The notes: generated by a model from the sequence alone, not told the origin. Positions 8,240-16,956 are shown, numbered from the stretch's first letter. The stretch: 64,000 nucleotides of DNA from Bin18 sp965242795 (GCA_965242795.1 OZ251505.1:1426001-1490000), one strand, 5' to 3'. Numbers and translations: made by a program.

Positions 8240-8768
8240 ACGGGTTGGCACTCGGTTCCTGGATTTCGGGCAGCGGGGGCAGGTCTGCAATGTTGCTCAG
8301 GCTGAAAATTTCGAGGAACTGGCGGCTGGTGCCGTACAGCCACGGCCGGCCGGGGACGTCCTTGCGCCCGAGCACCTGGATGAGTTTGCGCGACAGCAGG
8401 GACTGTAGCACCCCGTCGACGTCCACGCCACGAACCGCCTCGATCTCGACCTTGGTCACGGGCTGGCGGTAGGCCACGATGGCCAGGGTTTCGAGCGCCG
8501 CGCGGCTGAGCCGGACCGGCTTGTTCCGACCGAGCGCCTTCACGTAGTCGGCGTGCGCCGCCACGGTCCGAAACTGATAACCGCCCGCGACCTGCAGCAG
8601 CCGCACCCCGCGCTGGACGCCGCCATACTCGGCCCGCAGCGCGGCCAGCGCCCGTTTGACGTCGGCTTTCGGCGCGCCGATGACGTCGGTCAGGCGGCGC
8701 ATCGGCAGCGGCTCGCCCGCGGCGAACAGCAGGCTTTCGGCAATGGCTTTCACGCGGTCGAGGGTCAT
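8079..8768 (-). CDS. scpB: Segregation and condensation protein B
   Basis: A 229-residue ScpB, the winged-helix partner that joins ScpA and SMC in the bacterial condensin. Two winged-helix units are visible: AIAESLLFAAGEPL at the start and the conserved LETLAIVAYRQPVTK in the second, followed by WLYGTS. The last 50 residues (from about 180) are low-complexity and acidic, and they overlap the start of rluB by about 160 nt, so the tail is shaped by the other frame. Its ATG overlaps the scpA stop by 4 nt (ATGA), showing coupled translation. Confidence 0.95.
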   Translation of the reverse strand: MTLDRVKAIAESLLFAAGEPLPMRRLTDVIGAPKADVKRALAALRAEYGGVQRGVRLLQVAGGYQFRTVAAHADYVKALGRNKPVRLSRAALETLAIVAYRQPVTKVEIEAVRGVDVDGVLQSLLSRKLIQVLGRKDVPGRPWLYGTSRQFLEIFSLSNIADLPPLPEIQEPSANPYAETDSPTDRRAATAAEDSESGGGDVAAHRGDADPGGAGAREWANGHATGEQG

Positions 8769-9526
8769 AGATGCTCCAGCGCCTGGGGCATGGGCGCCTG
8801 CGGACTCACCGCCAGGCGGGCGACGATCGGGCCGAAGCGCGCGGCCTGCTCCAGCCGGACCATGCGGTTCTTCGCCAGTTCCAGGACGGCGAGCAGCGTC
8901 ACGACGACCTCCAGCCGGCTGGCGGCGCGCGGAAAGAGTTCATCCAGGCGGACGCTGCCGCGCGCGCGGACCGTGTCGAGCACCGCATATACACGGTCGC
9001 GCAGCGAAATTCGTTCGAGTTCGACGCGTTGCGCCTGCGCGGATTGCGCGCGCGTGACGACGTCGTGCAGGGCATCGAGCAGGTCGCCGAGCGTCAGGTT
9101 GTAGGCCGCGTCTTCGCGGAGGCCGGGCGCCGCTTCCTCCGGCGTGCGCGTGAACACGTCGCGATCGAGCAGGTCGCGGCACAGCAGGTCGTCGGCTGCT
9201 TCCTTGAAGCGTTGGTATTCGAGCAGTTGCCGAGCCAGATCTTCGCGCGGGTCCGCGCCCGATTCCTCCTCTTCCGGTGCCTCCTCGGCCGGCAGCAACA
9301 GCCGCGATTTGAGATGCAGCAGCGTGGCGGCCATGACGAGATATTCGCCGGCCACGTCCAGGTCCAACTGTCTGAGCAGATCGAGATAGGCGAGGTACTG
9401 GTCGGTGATCTCGGCGATGGGGATGTCGGGCAGCTCGACCTCGTTCTTCTTCACCAAATGGAGCAGCAGGTCGAGCGGCCCCTCGAAGACGTCGAGTCTC
9501 ACGCGATAGGGCGGAGAAGCGTCCAT
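8765..9526 (-). CDS. scpA: Segregation and condensation protein A (kleisin)
   Basis: A 253-residue kleisin subunit of the SMC-ScpAB condensin, which bridges SMC heads during chromosome segregation. The N-terminal signature FEGPLDLLLHLVKKNEVEL and IAEITDQYLAYL are the SMC neck-binding helices; LHLKSRLLLP follows. An acidic linker (EEAPEEEESG) separates them from the C-terminal winged helix ending LELAKNRMVRLEQ. It is first in a scpA-scpB-rluB run, 55 bp after trpS on the same strand. Length and all core motifs look normal. Confidence 0.96.
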   Translation of the reverse strand: MDASPPYRVRLDVFEGPLDLLLHLVKKNEVELPDIPIAEITDQYLAYLDLLRQLDLDVAGEYLVMAATLLHLKSRLLLPAEEAPEEEESGADPREDLARQLLEYQRFKEAADDLLCRDLLDRDVFTRTPEEAAPGLREDAAYNLTLGDLLDALHDVVTRAQSAQAQRVELERISLRDRVYAVLDTVRARGSVRLDELFPRAASRLEVVVTLLAVLELAKNRMVRLEQAARFGPIVARLAVSPQAPMPQALEHL

Positions 9527-9581
9527 ACACCGTCTCGCTCGCGTTGCGCCCGGCTCTCAGCTTCGCACCCGCACCGTCTGC

Positions 9582-10604
9582 CTACACACCCACGACGTCG
9601 CGGACTTCGGCCATCGTCGCCCGGGCGACCTCGCGCGCATGCCGCTCCCCCTCGCGGAGCACGTCGCGCACGTCGTCCCGATGGGCTTCCCAAACGCGCC
9701 GTTTTTCCCGGAACGCGGCCAGTTCGTCCAGCACGTGGCGGATCATGATCTTCTTGCATTCCAGGCAGCCGATGTCCGCGCTGCGGCAGCCCTGCGTGAC
9801 GTGCGCGATCTCTTCCGGAGTGCAGTACACGCGGTGCAGGTGGAAGGCCGGGCAGTCGGCCGGGTCGCCTGGGTCGCGCCGGCGGGCACGCCGCGGGTCG
9901 GTCATCATGCGCGACAGCTTGGCGTCCACGTCCTCCGGCGGCTCGGACAGCACGACCGCGTTGCCGTAGCTCTTGCTCATCTTGCGCCCGTCGGTTCCGG
10001 GAATCTTTGGAATCTCGGTCAGCAGCGCCTCCGGCTCGGGAAACACGTCGGCCTCGTACACCGCGTTGAAGCGCCGCGCGATGTCCCGGGTCAACTCGAT
10101 GTGCGGCACCTGGTCCACGCCGACCGGCACGCGCCCGGCCTTGTACATCAGGATGTCCGCGGCCTGCAGCACCGGATAGCCGAGCAGGCCGTACTGGATG
10201 GTCGTGACCGCGGCCTCGTCGTCCGAATCGATGAAGCCGAGTTCGCGCGCCTGTTCCTTGACCGTCGGGTTGCGGATCAGCCACGGCGTGGGCGTAATCA
10301 TGGAGAACAGCAGGTGCAGTTCGGCGTGCTCTTTCACGTCGGACTGGCGGAAGATGACCGACCGTGCGGGGTCCAGCCCGGCGCTCAGCCAGTCAATGAC
10401 CATTTCCTCGGTGTTCTCGCGCAGGCCGGCGGCGCTGGTGTTACCGGTCGTCAGCGCATGCCAATCGGCCACGAAATAGTAGCAGCGGTATGCGTTTTGG
10501 AGGCGGACCCAGTTGGTGAGCGTGCCGTGCAGATGCCCCAGATGGAGCTTGCCGGTCGGGCGGAACCCGCTCACGATCGTCGGACGTGCCGCGGCGTCGG
10601 CCAT
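9582..10604 (-). CDS. trpS: Tryptophanyl-tRNA synthetase
   Basis: A 340-residue class Ic synthetase that charges tRNA-Trp. The HIGH-type motif is GHLHG after FRPTGKLHL, and the KMSKS loop appears intact as GRKMSKSYGN. GVDQVPHIELTRDIARRFN is the amino-acid and dimer region typical of TrpRS. The C-terminal anticodon-binding helices end EVRDVVGV. A short insert with two cysteines (GCLECKK at about 290) occurs in some bacterial TrpRS proteins. It lies 9 bp after the M50 protease gene, which suggests one transcript running into scpA-scpB-rluB. Confidence 0.96.
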   Translation of the reverse strand: MADAAARPTIVSGFRPTGKLHLGHLHGTLTNWVRLQNAYRCYYFVADWHALTTGNTSAAGLRENTEEMVIDWLSAGLDPARSVIFRQSDVKEHAELHLLFSMITPTPWLIRNPTVKEQARELGFIDSDDEAAVTTIQYGLLGYPVLQAADILMYKAGRVPVGVDQVPHIELTRDIARRFNAVYEADVFPEPEALLTEIPKIPGTDGRKMSKSYGNAVVLSEPPEDVDAKLSRMMTDPRRARRRDPGDPADCPAFHLHRVYCTPEEIAHVTQGCRSADIGCLECKKIMIRHVLDELAAFREKRRVWEAHRDDVRDVLREGERHAREVARATMAEVRDVVGV

Positions 10605-10613
10605 GCGGAGAGC

Positions 10614-11252
10614 CTACAGCAGGGCGCGCAGCAGGAAGCCCGTCATAGGGTTGATGATGTCGTGCAACACGCCGGTCATCAGCAGCACGATGACGATCAG
10701 CATGCCGTACGGTTCGAGCCTGGCGAGCGCCAACGCCGGGCCACGCGGCAACAGGCCCGTGGCGACGCGCCCGCCGTCGAGCGGCGGCAGCGGAAAGAGA
10801 TTGAACACGCACAGCACGACGTTGATGACCACGCTGGCTACCAACGCCCGGGCCAGCAAGCCCTCGCCGATCAATTGGTTCGTCAGCAGGAACTTGAGCG
10901 CGAACGCGGAGACCGCGGCCAGCAACAGGTTCATCAGCGGCCCCGCGGCGGCCACGCGCACCATGTCCCGCCTGGGTTGGCGCAGATTGTGGAAGTTGAC
11001 CGGTACGGGTTTAGCGTAGCCGAACAGGAACGGGGCGCCGGTGAGGAGCAGCATCCCCGGGATGATGACCGTGCCCCACAGATCCACGTGCGCCAGCGGG
11101 TTCAGCGTCAACCGGCCCATACGCGCCGCGGTCGGATCGCCGAGGAGAAAGGCACTGAAGCCGTGGGCGAGTTCGTGCAGGACGACCGCGGCCAGCAGCG
11201 GAACCGCCCAGATGGACGCTTGCAGCACGACGCCTGACATATCCAGGATCAT
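10614..11252 (-). CDS. Site-2 protease family membrane metalloprotease (M50)
   Basis: A polytopic membrane protein of about 212 residues of the compact M50 family. The zinc motif HELAH lies in helix 1 and the second metal ligand region is NLFPLPPLDGGR. No PDZ domain is present, so this is the small standalone type rather than RseP. The start is uncertain: ATG at 11252 or ATG at 11240; both leave the active site intact. Members of this group commonly sit upstream of trpS and scpA, as here, and their substrates are unknown. About four to five hydrophobic segments are visible. Confidence 0.9.
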   Translation of the reverse strand: MILDMSGVVLQASIWAVPLLAAVVLHELAHGFSAFLLGDPTAARMGRLTLNPLAHVDLWGTVIIPGMLLLTGAPFLFGYAKPVPVNFHNLRQPRRDMVRVAAAGPLMNLLLAAVSAFALKFLLTNQLIGEGLLARALVASVVINVVLCVFNLFPLPPLDGGRVATGLLPRGPALALARLEPYGMLIVIVLLMTGVLHDIINPMTGFLLRALL

Positions 11253-11614
11253 CCGCTGCACTCTACAGACTCGATTTTCCCCACACAAGGCGCGCGGAGG
11301 GTGTCTCGGTTTGCAATCGCGATCCCCACTCGTTCCTCAATCCCCTCTCCCCTCATGGGAGAGGGGGAAGGGAAAGAACCCTTACATCCGGCAGCATGTG
11401 TCGGGGGGAGGAACCTGTCCGCCCGAGTTCCTGTTTGCAGATCAACGACGGAAATGAAGGGGAATTATGGACAAAAGAATCCGGGGGACCGTTTCGACAA
11501 GCTCAACGGGCTTATCGCCGAGCTTATCGAAAGGTCTTTGACCAAGCTGTTCGGTATGCAAGCCGGGAAGGTTCCAGGATCGTCTTGTATGTCATTCTCT
11601 TTCCCCAACTTGAT
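11253..11614. repeat. Intergenic region with dispersed palindromes
   Basis: This 360-bp gap between two minus-strand genes holds no convincing gene. A CCCTCTCCC/GGGAGAGGG palindrome lies at 11342-11367. A TTCGACAAGCTCA element with its inverted partner (GAGCTTATCGAAAGG) lies at 11492-11535. The remaining bases show no promoter-like pattern that I can support. Confidence 0.6.
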
Positions 11615-12778
11615 TCAAGTCCCGTTCAACACATAGTCGAACAGATCGAAATTCCGCAGCCCTGCGGCGTGCGCCCGGTCTCGGTACGCCGCATCGATCG
11701 GCGCCGATATGAGAAACGGCACCGTCTGTTCGGCCCGTCCGCCGTGCGAGCGCAGCGGAGTTCGGCCCAGCCCCGACAAGTCGTGGTCGCACTCCGCCGC
11801 ACCCAACGCCGTCTCACGGTCGCCCAGCACCAGCAGGTCGGCTTCGCGGTCGGCCGGCAATCCGAACGTGCGGCAAGCATCGTGTCGTTCGTACACGGCG
11901 TCCACCCCGGGAAGATGTGCAATCGCCTCGCGCACCGCGGCGACCGGCGCCGTGCGGCAATACACCCGCACGCACGACCCAAGCGCGCCATGATGCACGA
12001 CGTAGGGATCGGTGATCGGACAGATCACGCGCGTCGTCCCTGCGCCGAACGCGGCGTCCAGCACGTCCTGCAGGAAGATCACGCGCGGTTTGGCGTTCAT
12101 GCCGTGGTCCGCCGTGAGGGCGACGACCGCGCCGGCCTCGGCCAGACGGCCGCACCACGCGTCCAGCGCGGCGAAGAACCGGTCGGCTTCGAGGCTGCCC
12201 GGCGGATGTTTGTGCTGCACGTAGTCGGTGAGCGAAAGATACGTCAGGTCCGGTCGCCAACGGTCGAGCAGGACCACTCCCGCGGCCAGCACGAACAGCG
12301 ACGCCTCGGCCGAGTACACGTCGAGCTGCCCCGGACCGGACAGACCGACCATCTCGCAGGCGGCCTCGATGCCCGGCCCGCTGCCGACCGACGCCGCGGC
12401 GGCCTCGACCGAACAACACCGACCGTTCGTCAGGCCCGCCTCCAACAGGCGGCGCAGCTTGTCCTTGGCGGTCACGACCGCGACGCGCGCCCCGGCTCGT
12501 GAGAACCGCGCCAACAGGGTATCCGAGCGGAGGTGGGCCGGATCGGTCATCATGGCGGCCCGCCCCGTGGCCGGATCGAGAAAATAGTTGCCCGATATGC
12601 CGTGCACCGCCGGCAGGCTGCCCGTGACGATCGACAGATTGTTCGGATTGGTGAACGTCGGAATCACCGCTTCGGCCCAAGCTCCGAAGCCGTCGCGTCG
12701 GAACCGCTGGAAGTTGGGCAGCGTGCCGGCTTCCATGCCGCGGCGGAGATAGGCCGGGTCGCAGCCGTCGATGCACAC
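11615..12778 (-). CDS. phnA: Phosphonoacetate hydrolase (alkaline phosphatase superfamily), 5' end frameshifted
   Basis: The protein hydrolyses phosphonoacetate to acetate and phosphate. It carries the family's metal and nucleophile signatures: CIDGCDPAYL (first Asp), TFTNPNNLSIVTG with the Thr nucleophile, HGISGNYF, and VALTADHGMNAK. GTG at 12778 gives 387 residues but starts in mid-strand, because in the same frame upstream the residues LNGRAYAFPRRPVVVV also match the family. No start codon is available in that frame. An ATG at 12873 is in the right frame only if one 17-nt unit of the tandem repeat at 12823-12869 is removed, giving 413 residues, the normal length. The gene may be a fresh frameshift mutant or an assembly error. 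Confidence 0.85.
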   Translation of the reverse strand: MCIDGCDPAYLRRGMEAGTLPNFQRFRRDGFGAWAEAVIPTFTNPNNLSIVTGSLPAVHGISGNYFLDPATGRAAMMTDPAHLRSDTLLARFSRAGARVAVVTAKDKLRRLLEAGLTNGRCCSVEAAAASVGSGPGIEAACEMVGLSGPGQLDVYSAEASLFVLAAGVVLLDRWRPDLTYLSLTDYVQHKHPPGSLEADRFFAALDAWCGRLAEAGAVVALTADHGMNAKPRVIFLQDVLDAAFGAGTTRVICPITDPYVVHHGALGSCVRVYCRTAPVAAVREAIAHLPGVDAVYERHDACRTFGLPADREADLLVLGDRETALGAAECDHDLSGLGRTPLRSHGGRAEQTVPFLISAPIDAAYRDRAHAAGLRNFDLFDYVLNGT

Positions 12779-12822
12779 GACGACGACTGGTCGCCGCGGA
12801 AACGCATACGCACGACCGTTGA

Positions 12823-12869
12823 GCCGGACGGTCTGCGGTGCCGGACGGTCTGCGGTGCCGGACGGTCTG
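12823..12869. repeat. 17-bp tandem repeat (2.8 copies) at the 5' end of phnA
   Basis: The unit GCCGGACGGTCTGCGGT occurs at 12823-12839 and 12840-12856, followed by 13 nt of a third copy to 12869. It lies inside the start of the phosphonoacetate hydrolase gene. Since 17 is not a multiple of three, copy number sets whether the ATG at 12873 is in frame. Confidence 0.9.
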
Positions 12870-12873
12870 GCAT

Positions 12874-13297
12874 TCGGCCAGCCTAGCGCGCCCGGTCGCG
12901 TACCGACAGGTGCGTTCCTTCTCCTTCTTCTATAATCCCCTCCCCCCTTGTGGGAGAGGGCTAGAGCCTGCCCCGGACTCGATCCGGGGGAAGAGGGGTC
13001 CTCCCGGTTTTATCGACCCGCTTGAACAGGGCCGGTCGGCAGCCGTTGGTCGCCGGGTGTAGGGGCAACCCCCTGTGGTTGCCCTGGGCGGGGGAAAAGG
13101 GCAGGCACCCTTCGACAGGCTCAGGGACCGCAGGGGCCTGCCCCTACACGTCGAACGGCGAAGTGCGACACGACGTTCAAAGTGCGACACCGCCCCCGAC
13201 AGTTGCGGCGATTTTCGTGAATCTCTAAGATGCGCACCGTGGGCGGACGCCGCCCGCGGGATGCGTGCCGAAGAGGTCTGCAAGGCGGGACATACTC
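12874..13297. repeat. Intergenic region rich in dispersed palindromes
   Basis: A 420-bp gap between divergent phnA and fabF. It holds a CCCTCCCCCC...GGGAGAGGG element at 12937-12960, a GTGTAGGGGCAACC...GGTTGCCC palindrome at 13056-13084, a TTCGACAGGCTCAGGGACC element at 13111-13129, and an AGGGGCCTGCCCCT palindrome at 13132-13145. Promoters for the flanking genes must lie here but I cannot point to them. Confidence 0.6.
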
Positions 13298-14557
13298 ATG
13301 CAAAACGGGCAACGTCGGGTGGTGGTGACCGGGCTCGGGGCCGTGACGCCGTTGGGCACCGGGGTGGAGAAGAACTGGCAGGCGCTGTGCGCGGGGCGGT
13401 CGGGCGTCGGGCCGTTGACCCGGTTCGACGTGTCGGACTTTCCGACGCGGATCGCCGGCGAGGTCCGTGACTTTACCCCGACCGACTTCATCGAAAAAAA
13501 AGAAATCAAGAAAATGGACCTCTTCATCCAGTACTGCGTAGCCGCGGCGCAGATGGCCATGGACGAAGCCAAGGTCCCCATCACGCCCGACAACGAGGAC
13601 CTGGTCGGCTGCATCATCGGCGTCGGCATCGGCGGGCTGACCAGCATCGAAGAAAACCACATCCACTTTCTCGACACCCGCCTGAAGCGCGTCTCGCCGT
13701 TCTTCATTCCCAAGCTGCTGGGGAACCTGGCCCCGGGGCAGATCTCGATCCGCTACGGCGCCAAGGGCCTGAACTACACGCCCACCAGCGCGTGTTCGTC
13801 CGGCACGCACGCCATCGGCGAGGCGTTCCGGGCCATTCGCTTGGGCGACCAGGACGCGGTGATCGCCGGCGGCGCCGAGGCCGCGTTGACCCCGCTCGGG
13901 CTGGGCGGGTTCATCGCCATGCGCGCGGTCTCCACCCGCAACGACGAGCCGGCCGCGGCCAGCCGGCCGTTCGACAAGCAGCGGGACGGCTTCGTCATGG
14001 CCGAGGGTGCCGGCGTGGTCGTGCTGGAAGAACTGGAGTTCGCCAAGCGGCACGGCGCGACCATCTACGCCGAGGTGGTCGGCTACGGGGCCAACGCCGA
14101 CGCCCACCACATCACCGCGCCGGCGCCCGAGGGCGAAGGCGCCGTACGCTGCATGCAGGCCGCCTTGCGCAGCGCCGGCATGGCGCCGGCCGAGATCGAC
14201 TACGTCAACGCCCACGGCACATCCACGCCGTACAACGACGCGACCGAGACCCTGGCCCTGAAGCGCGTGTTCGGCGACCATGCGGCGCGGCTGGCGGTGA
14301 GTTCGACCAAATCCATGACCGGCCACCTGCTCGGCGCGGCCGGCGGCGTCGAGGCCGTGTACGCCGCGCTGACCCTGCACCACCAAGTCATCCCGCCCAC
14401 CATCAACTACGCCGAGCCCGACCCGGACTGCGACCTCGACTACGTGCCGAACACGGCCCGGTCGGCCGCGGTGCGGGCGGTGCTGTCCAATTCGTTCGGC
14501 TTCGGCGGCACCAACGCCTGCCTCGTCTTCCGGCGCTGGCCGGCCGAGGCGGACTGA
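13298..14557 (+). CDS. fabF: Beta-ketoacyl-ACP synthase II
   Basis: A 419-residue condensing enzyme elongating acyl-ACP with malonyl-ACP in fatty acid synthesis. The thiolase-fold catalytic triad is visible: Cys in TPTSACSSGTHAIGEAF, His in VNAHGTSTPYND and His in KSMTGHLLGAAGG. The C-terminal NSFGFGGTNACLVF is typical. ATG at 13298 is used, not the upstream in-frame ATG at 13265, since the conserved RRVVVTGLGAVTPLG strand starts just after it and AGGCGGGA precedes it. fabH follows 37 bp later on the same strand, so the two form a small fab operon, without acpP or fabD/G nearby. Confidence 0.95.
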   Translation: MQNGQRRVVVTGLGAVTPLGTGVEKNWQALCAGRSGVGPLTRFDVSDFPTRIAGEVRDFTPTDFIEKKEIKKMDLFIQYCVAAAQMAMDEAKVPITPDNEDLVGCIIGVGIGGLTSIEENHIHFLDTRLKRVSPFFIPKLLGNLAPGQISIRYGAKGLNYTPTSACSSGTHAIGEAFRAIRLGDQDAVIAGGAEAALTPLGLGGFIAMRAVSTRNDEPAAASRPFDKQRDGFVMAEGAGVVVLEELEFAKRHGATIYAEVVGYGANADAHHITAPAPEGEGAVRCMQAALRSAGMAPAEIDYVNAHGTSTPYNDATETLALKRVFGDHAARLAVSSTKSMTGHLLGAAGGVEAVYAALTLHHQVIPPTINYAEPDPDCDLDYVPNTARSAAVRAVLSNSFGFGGTNACLVFRRWPAEAD

Positions 14558-14594
14558 GCGCCGCGGGCTCGTAACGGAATCCGAAAGGGAGCGC

Positions 14595-15569
14595 ATGGGC
14601 GCACGTATCATCGGCACCGGCTCGGCCGTTCCGGCGACCTGTCTGACCAACGCCGACTTGGCGCAGCGGGTCGACACCACCCACGACTGGATCGTCACCC
14701 GCACCGGCATAGAGGAGCGGCGCGTCATCACGCAGGACGAATCGCTGCTCGACCTGATCGAGTCGGCCAGCGAAACCGCGCTCGCCGCGGCCGGCGTGGC
14801 GGCGCAGGACCTGGACGCGATTCTGGTCGCGACCGTATCGGGCGAGTACGCGTTTCCGTCCACCGCCTGCCTGCTCCAGACCCGCCTGGGCGTGGACGAC
14901 ATCCCGGCGTTCGACGTGGCCGCGGCCTGCGCCGGCTTCGTGTATGGCCTGTCCGTCGCCCACAGCTATCTCAAGAGCGGCGACTATAGCCGCATCCTGC
15001 TGGTCGGCGCCGACGCCCTCAGTGCGATGGTCAACTGGGAGGACCGCGCGACCTGCGTATTGTTCGGCGACGGGGCCGGCGCGGTGGTGCTGGAAAACCA
15101 ACCCGGCGAACGCGGGCTGCTGAGCACGGTCGTCGAGTCGAGCGGTAATCTGTGGAAGCTGCTCCACGTGCGCGCCGGCCAGCGCCAGACGTTCGATCAG
15201 GACGGCCGGCAGGAACAGGGTTGGGGCATCCAGATGAAGGGTCCCGAGCTCTTCAAGGTCGCGGTCCGCGCCCTATCCGACGTGACCAGAAAAGCCCTCG
15301 ACAAATCCGGTCTGACGCCCGCGGACATCCACCTCATGGTGCCCCACCAAGCCAACCTGCGCATCATCCAGGCGGTCGCCGACCGGCTGGGCGCCGGCAT
15401 GGACCGCGTCCACTGCAACGTCCAGTGCATGGGCAACACCTCGGCCGCGTCGATCCCGATCGCGCTCGACGAGGCCGTGCGCGAGGGCAAGGTGCACGCC
15501 GGCGACGTCATCGTGCTGAACGGCTGCGGCGGCGGGCTGACGTGGGGGGCCACGGTCGCGCGCTGGTAG
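14595..15569 (+). CDS. fabH: Beta-ketoacyl-ACP synthase III
   Basis: A 324-residue KAS III that starts fatty acid synthesis by condensing an acyl-CoA with malonyl-ACP. Catalytic Cys112 lies in AAACAGFVYGL, His in MVPHQANLRI and Asn in GNTSAASIP, all conserved. The end NGCGGGLTWGATVARW is the usual C-terminus. GGGAGC precedes the ATG. It is co-directional with fabF. Nothing unusual is seen in length or motifs. Substrate preference (acetyl versus branched acyl) cannot be read from sequence. Confidence 0.95.
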   Translation: MGARIIGTGSAVPATCLTNADLAQRVDTTHDWIVTRTGIEERRVITQDESLLDLIESASETALAAAGVAAQDLDAILVATVSGEYAFPSTACLLQTRLGVDDIPAFDVAAACAGFVYGLSVAHSYLKSGDYSRILLVGADALSAMVNWEDRATCVLFGDGAGAVVLENQPGERGLLSTVVESSGNLWKLLHVRAGQRQTFDQDGRQEQGWGIQMKGPELFKVAVRALSDVTRKALDKSGLTPADIHLMVPHQANLRIIQAVADRLGAGMDRVHCNVQCMGNTSAASIPIALDEAVREGKVHAGDVIVLNGCGGGLTWGATVARW

Positions 15570-15662
15570 GCTGACTTCCCCGCTCCCTGATTCCAGGCCG
15601 TTCTCACTCGCGCGCGATCTGCTGTTGACAGAAACCTTGAGGAAGTTAATAGGGACGACGCT

Positions 15663-16085
15663 ATGGGTACGACTCACGTCACCGTGACCATTCGCAACCC
15701 CGCCGACCCGACGAGAAGCTGGGACGGCCTGTTTCTCGTGGACACCGGCGCGACCGACTCGCTGGTGCCGCGCTCCTGCATCGAGGCGATCGGCCTGGAA
15801 CCCGAGGGGCAGCGGGTGTACGAAACCGCGGACGGTCGCGAAATCGCGTTGGACTTCGCCCTTGCCCGCATCGAGTTCATGGGCGACGTGACGGCCGGGC
15901 GCGTCATCATCGGCGACGAGGGCACCGAACCCCTGCTCGGGGTCACCGCGCTGGAATCCACTGGCATTGAGGTGGACCCGGTGAACCAGCGGTTGAAGCG
16001 GCTGCCGGCGTTACGGTTGAAGCGCATGGCCCTCCCAGGAGCGCGGGCGTCTCGCCCGCATCAATCTGGAAGGATCACCCCTTGA
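15663..16085 (+). CDS. Clan AA retropepsin-like aspartyl protease, C-terminus extended by a dispersed repeat
   Basis: A small single-domain aspartyl protease of the retroviral-like type. The catalytic triplet is seen in FLVDTGATDSLVP near residue 26, and the hydrophobic flap-side strand EPLLGVTALES follows; such proteins act as dimers. The fold ends around RLKRLPALRLKR (about residue 120). The last residues, ALPGARASRPHQSG, are encoded by a GCGGGCGTCTCGCCCGC palindrome found elsewhere in the window, so the original stop seems to have been replaced by a repeat insertion. Substrate and localisation are unknown; no signal peptide is visible. Confidence 0.8.
   Translation: MGTTHVTVTIRNPADPTRSWDGLFLVDTGATDSLVPRSCIEAIGLEPEGQRVYETADGREIALDFALARIEFMGDVTAGRVIIGDEGTEPLLGVTALESTGIEVDPVNQRLKRLPALRLKRMALPGARASRPHQSGRITP
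16043..16059. repeat. GCGGGCGTCTCGCCCGC palindrome inside a coding end
   Basis: A 17-nt palindrome core that recurs in longer form at 52906-52964. Here it lies within the last codons of the aspartyl protease gene. Confidence 0.7.
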
Positions 16086-16259
16086 GGGGTGGGAGCACCT
16101 GTGTTCCTAGGGGCCGCGTAGCGGCCGGCACTGGAAACCCCCATTGTGCGAACAGGCCGAACCTGACATTCTCCCCCCTCCAACGCCTGACAAGCGAGAA
16201 TACACGAGGAAAAGGATTATGACGCTACTCCCCCGGTCGATGAAGCTTCACAAACACTA

Positions 16260-16272
16260 CCCCCCCCCCCCC
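16260..16272. repeat. Homopolymer tract of 13 C residues
   Basis: Thirteen consecutive C residues lie between a well-placed Shine-Dalgarno (GAGGAAAAGG) with ATG at 16219 and the body of a secreted-protein gene. The ATG frame and the protein frame differ. Loss of one C, or gain of two, would fuse them into one reading frame. Such tracts are hotspots for slippage and for sequencing error. Confidence 0.85.
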
Positions 16273-16294
16273 GCAAAATCTCGGAGGGGGACTG

Positions 16295-16822
16295 TTGACG
16301 TCGCGCTCGCCGGGATGGCAGACGTGCCTTCTTGTGCTAGCCGTCGTTGTGGAGGTGATGTTACTCGCGTCGCGGGCGTGTGCCCAGACGACGCTGACCC
16401 CGACGTCCTGGAAGAGTGTAGCCACCGGAATCGCTATTGAAGCCAACAAATGGAACATCAATACAACATCCCTTACTGCGGCGACCATCCAGCAGAGTGT
16501 CGAAGCCTACAACACTTTTAGTAGCGGTTGGTACTGGACGGACATCTACGCCTGCCCGTGGACATCGGTGACACCGGCCGATGCCCCTAGGGCGCGCAAC
16601 CGCCCCACCAACTGTGGTTCGGTAATTTACACAGGCAATATCACTGGCATGGGCTCGAACCCGACAATCGGCAATACCCGATCAGTAAATGTCACTCCAA
16701 CCCAGACAATGATCACTAACGGAGGTGTTGTGATCGTGCTTTTCCGCAAATTCGGGATTGAAGGGATCCTGTACACCAAATGGATTCCGCTCATCCCGCC
16801 TGCCGTGAGGTGGGCACAGTGA
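16295..16822 (+). CDS. Secreted protein of unknown function, possibly phase-variable
   Basis: A 175-residue protein starting at TTG 16295 behind GGAGGGGG. The N-terminus has a clear signal peptide (CLLVLAVVVEVMLLASRACA, cleavage before Q). The mature part is rich in Thr, Asn, Trp and Pro, with paired Cys, suggesting a small extracytoplasmic protein; I do not recognise the family. The region is less GC-rich than its neighbours. Upstream, ATG at 16219 has a better ribosome site and would read MTLLPRSMKLHKHYPPPP and then this frame if the C-tract at 16260-16272 were 12 or 15 long. The true start is therefore uncertain. Confidence 0.6.
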   Translation: MTSRSPGWQTCLLVLAVVVEVMLLASRACAQTTLTPTSWKSVATGIAIEANKWNINTTSLTAATIQQSVEAYNTFSSGWYWTDIYACPWTSVTPADAPRARNRPTNCGSVIYTGNITGMGSNPTIGNTRSVNVTPTQTMITNGGVVIVLFRKFGIEGILYTKWIPLIPPAVRWAQ

Positions 16823-16956
16823 GCAGGCAGTCGACAGAGTCAGGGGAGACGCCTATCCCGTTCCTTTCTCAATAGACAACGGAAAATCAGGACGACCGTC
16901 TTGGGCGCTGCCGTACTTACTATACAGAGCAGGTCATCCTCGACCTACGCGACCTC

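Noticed and set aside
16144..16440. A 98-codon frame reading through the C-tract
   Set aside because: The translation after the tract shows no protein character; it is the alternate frame of the secreted-protein gene.
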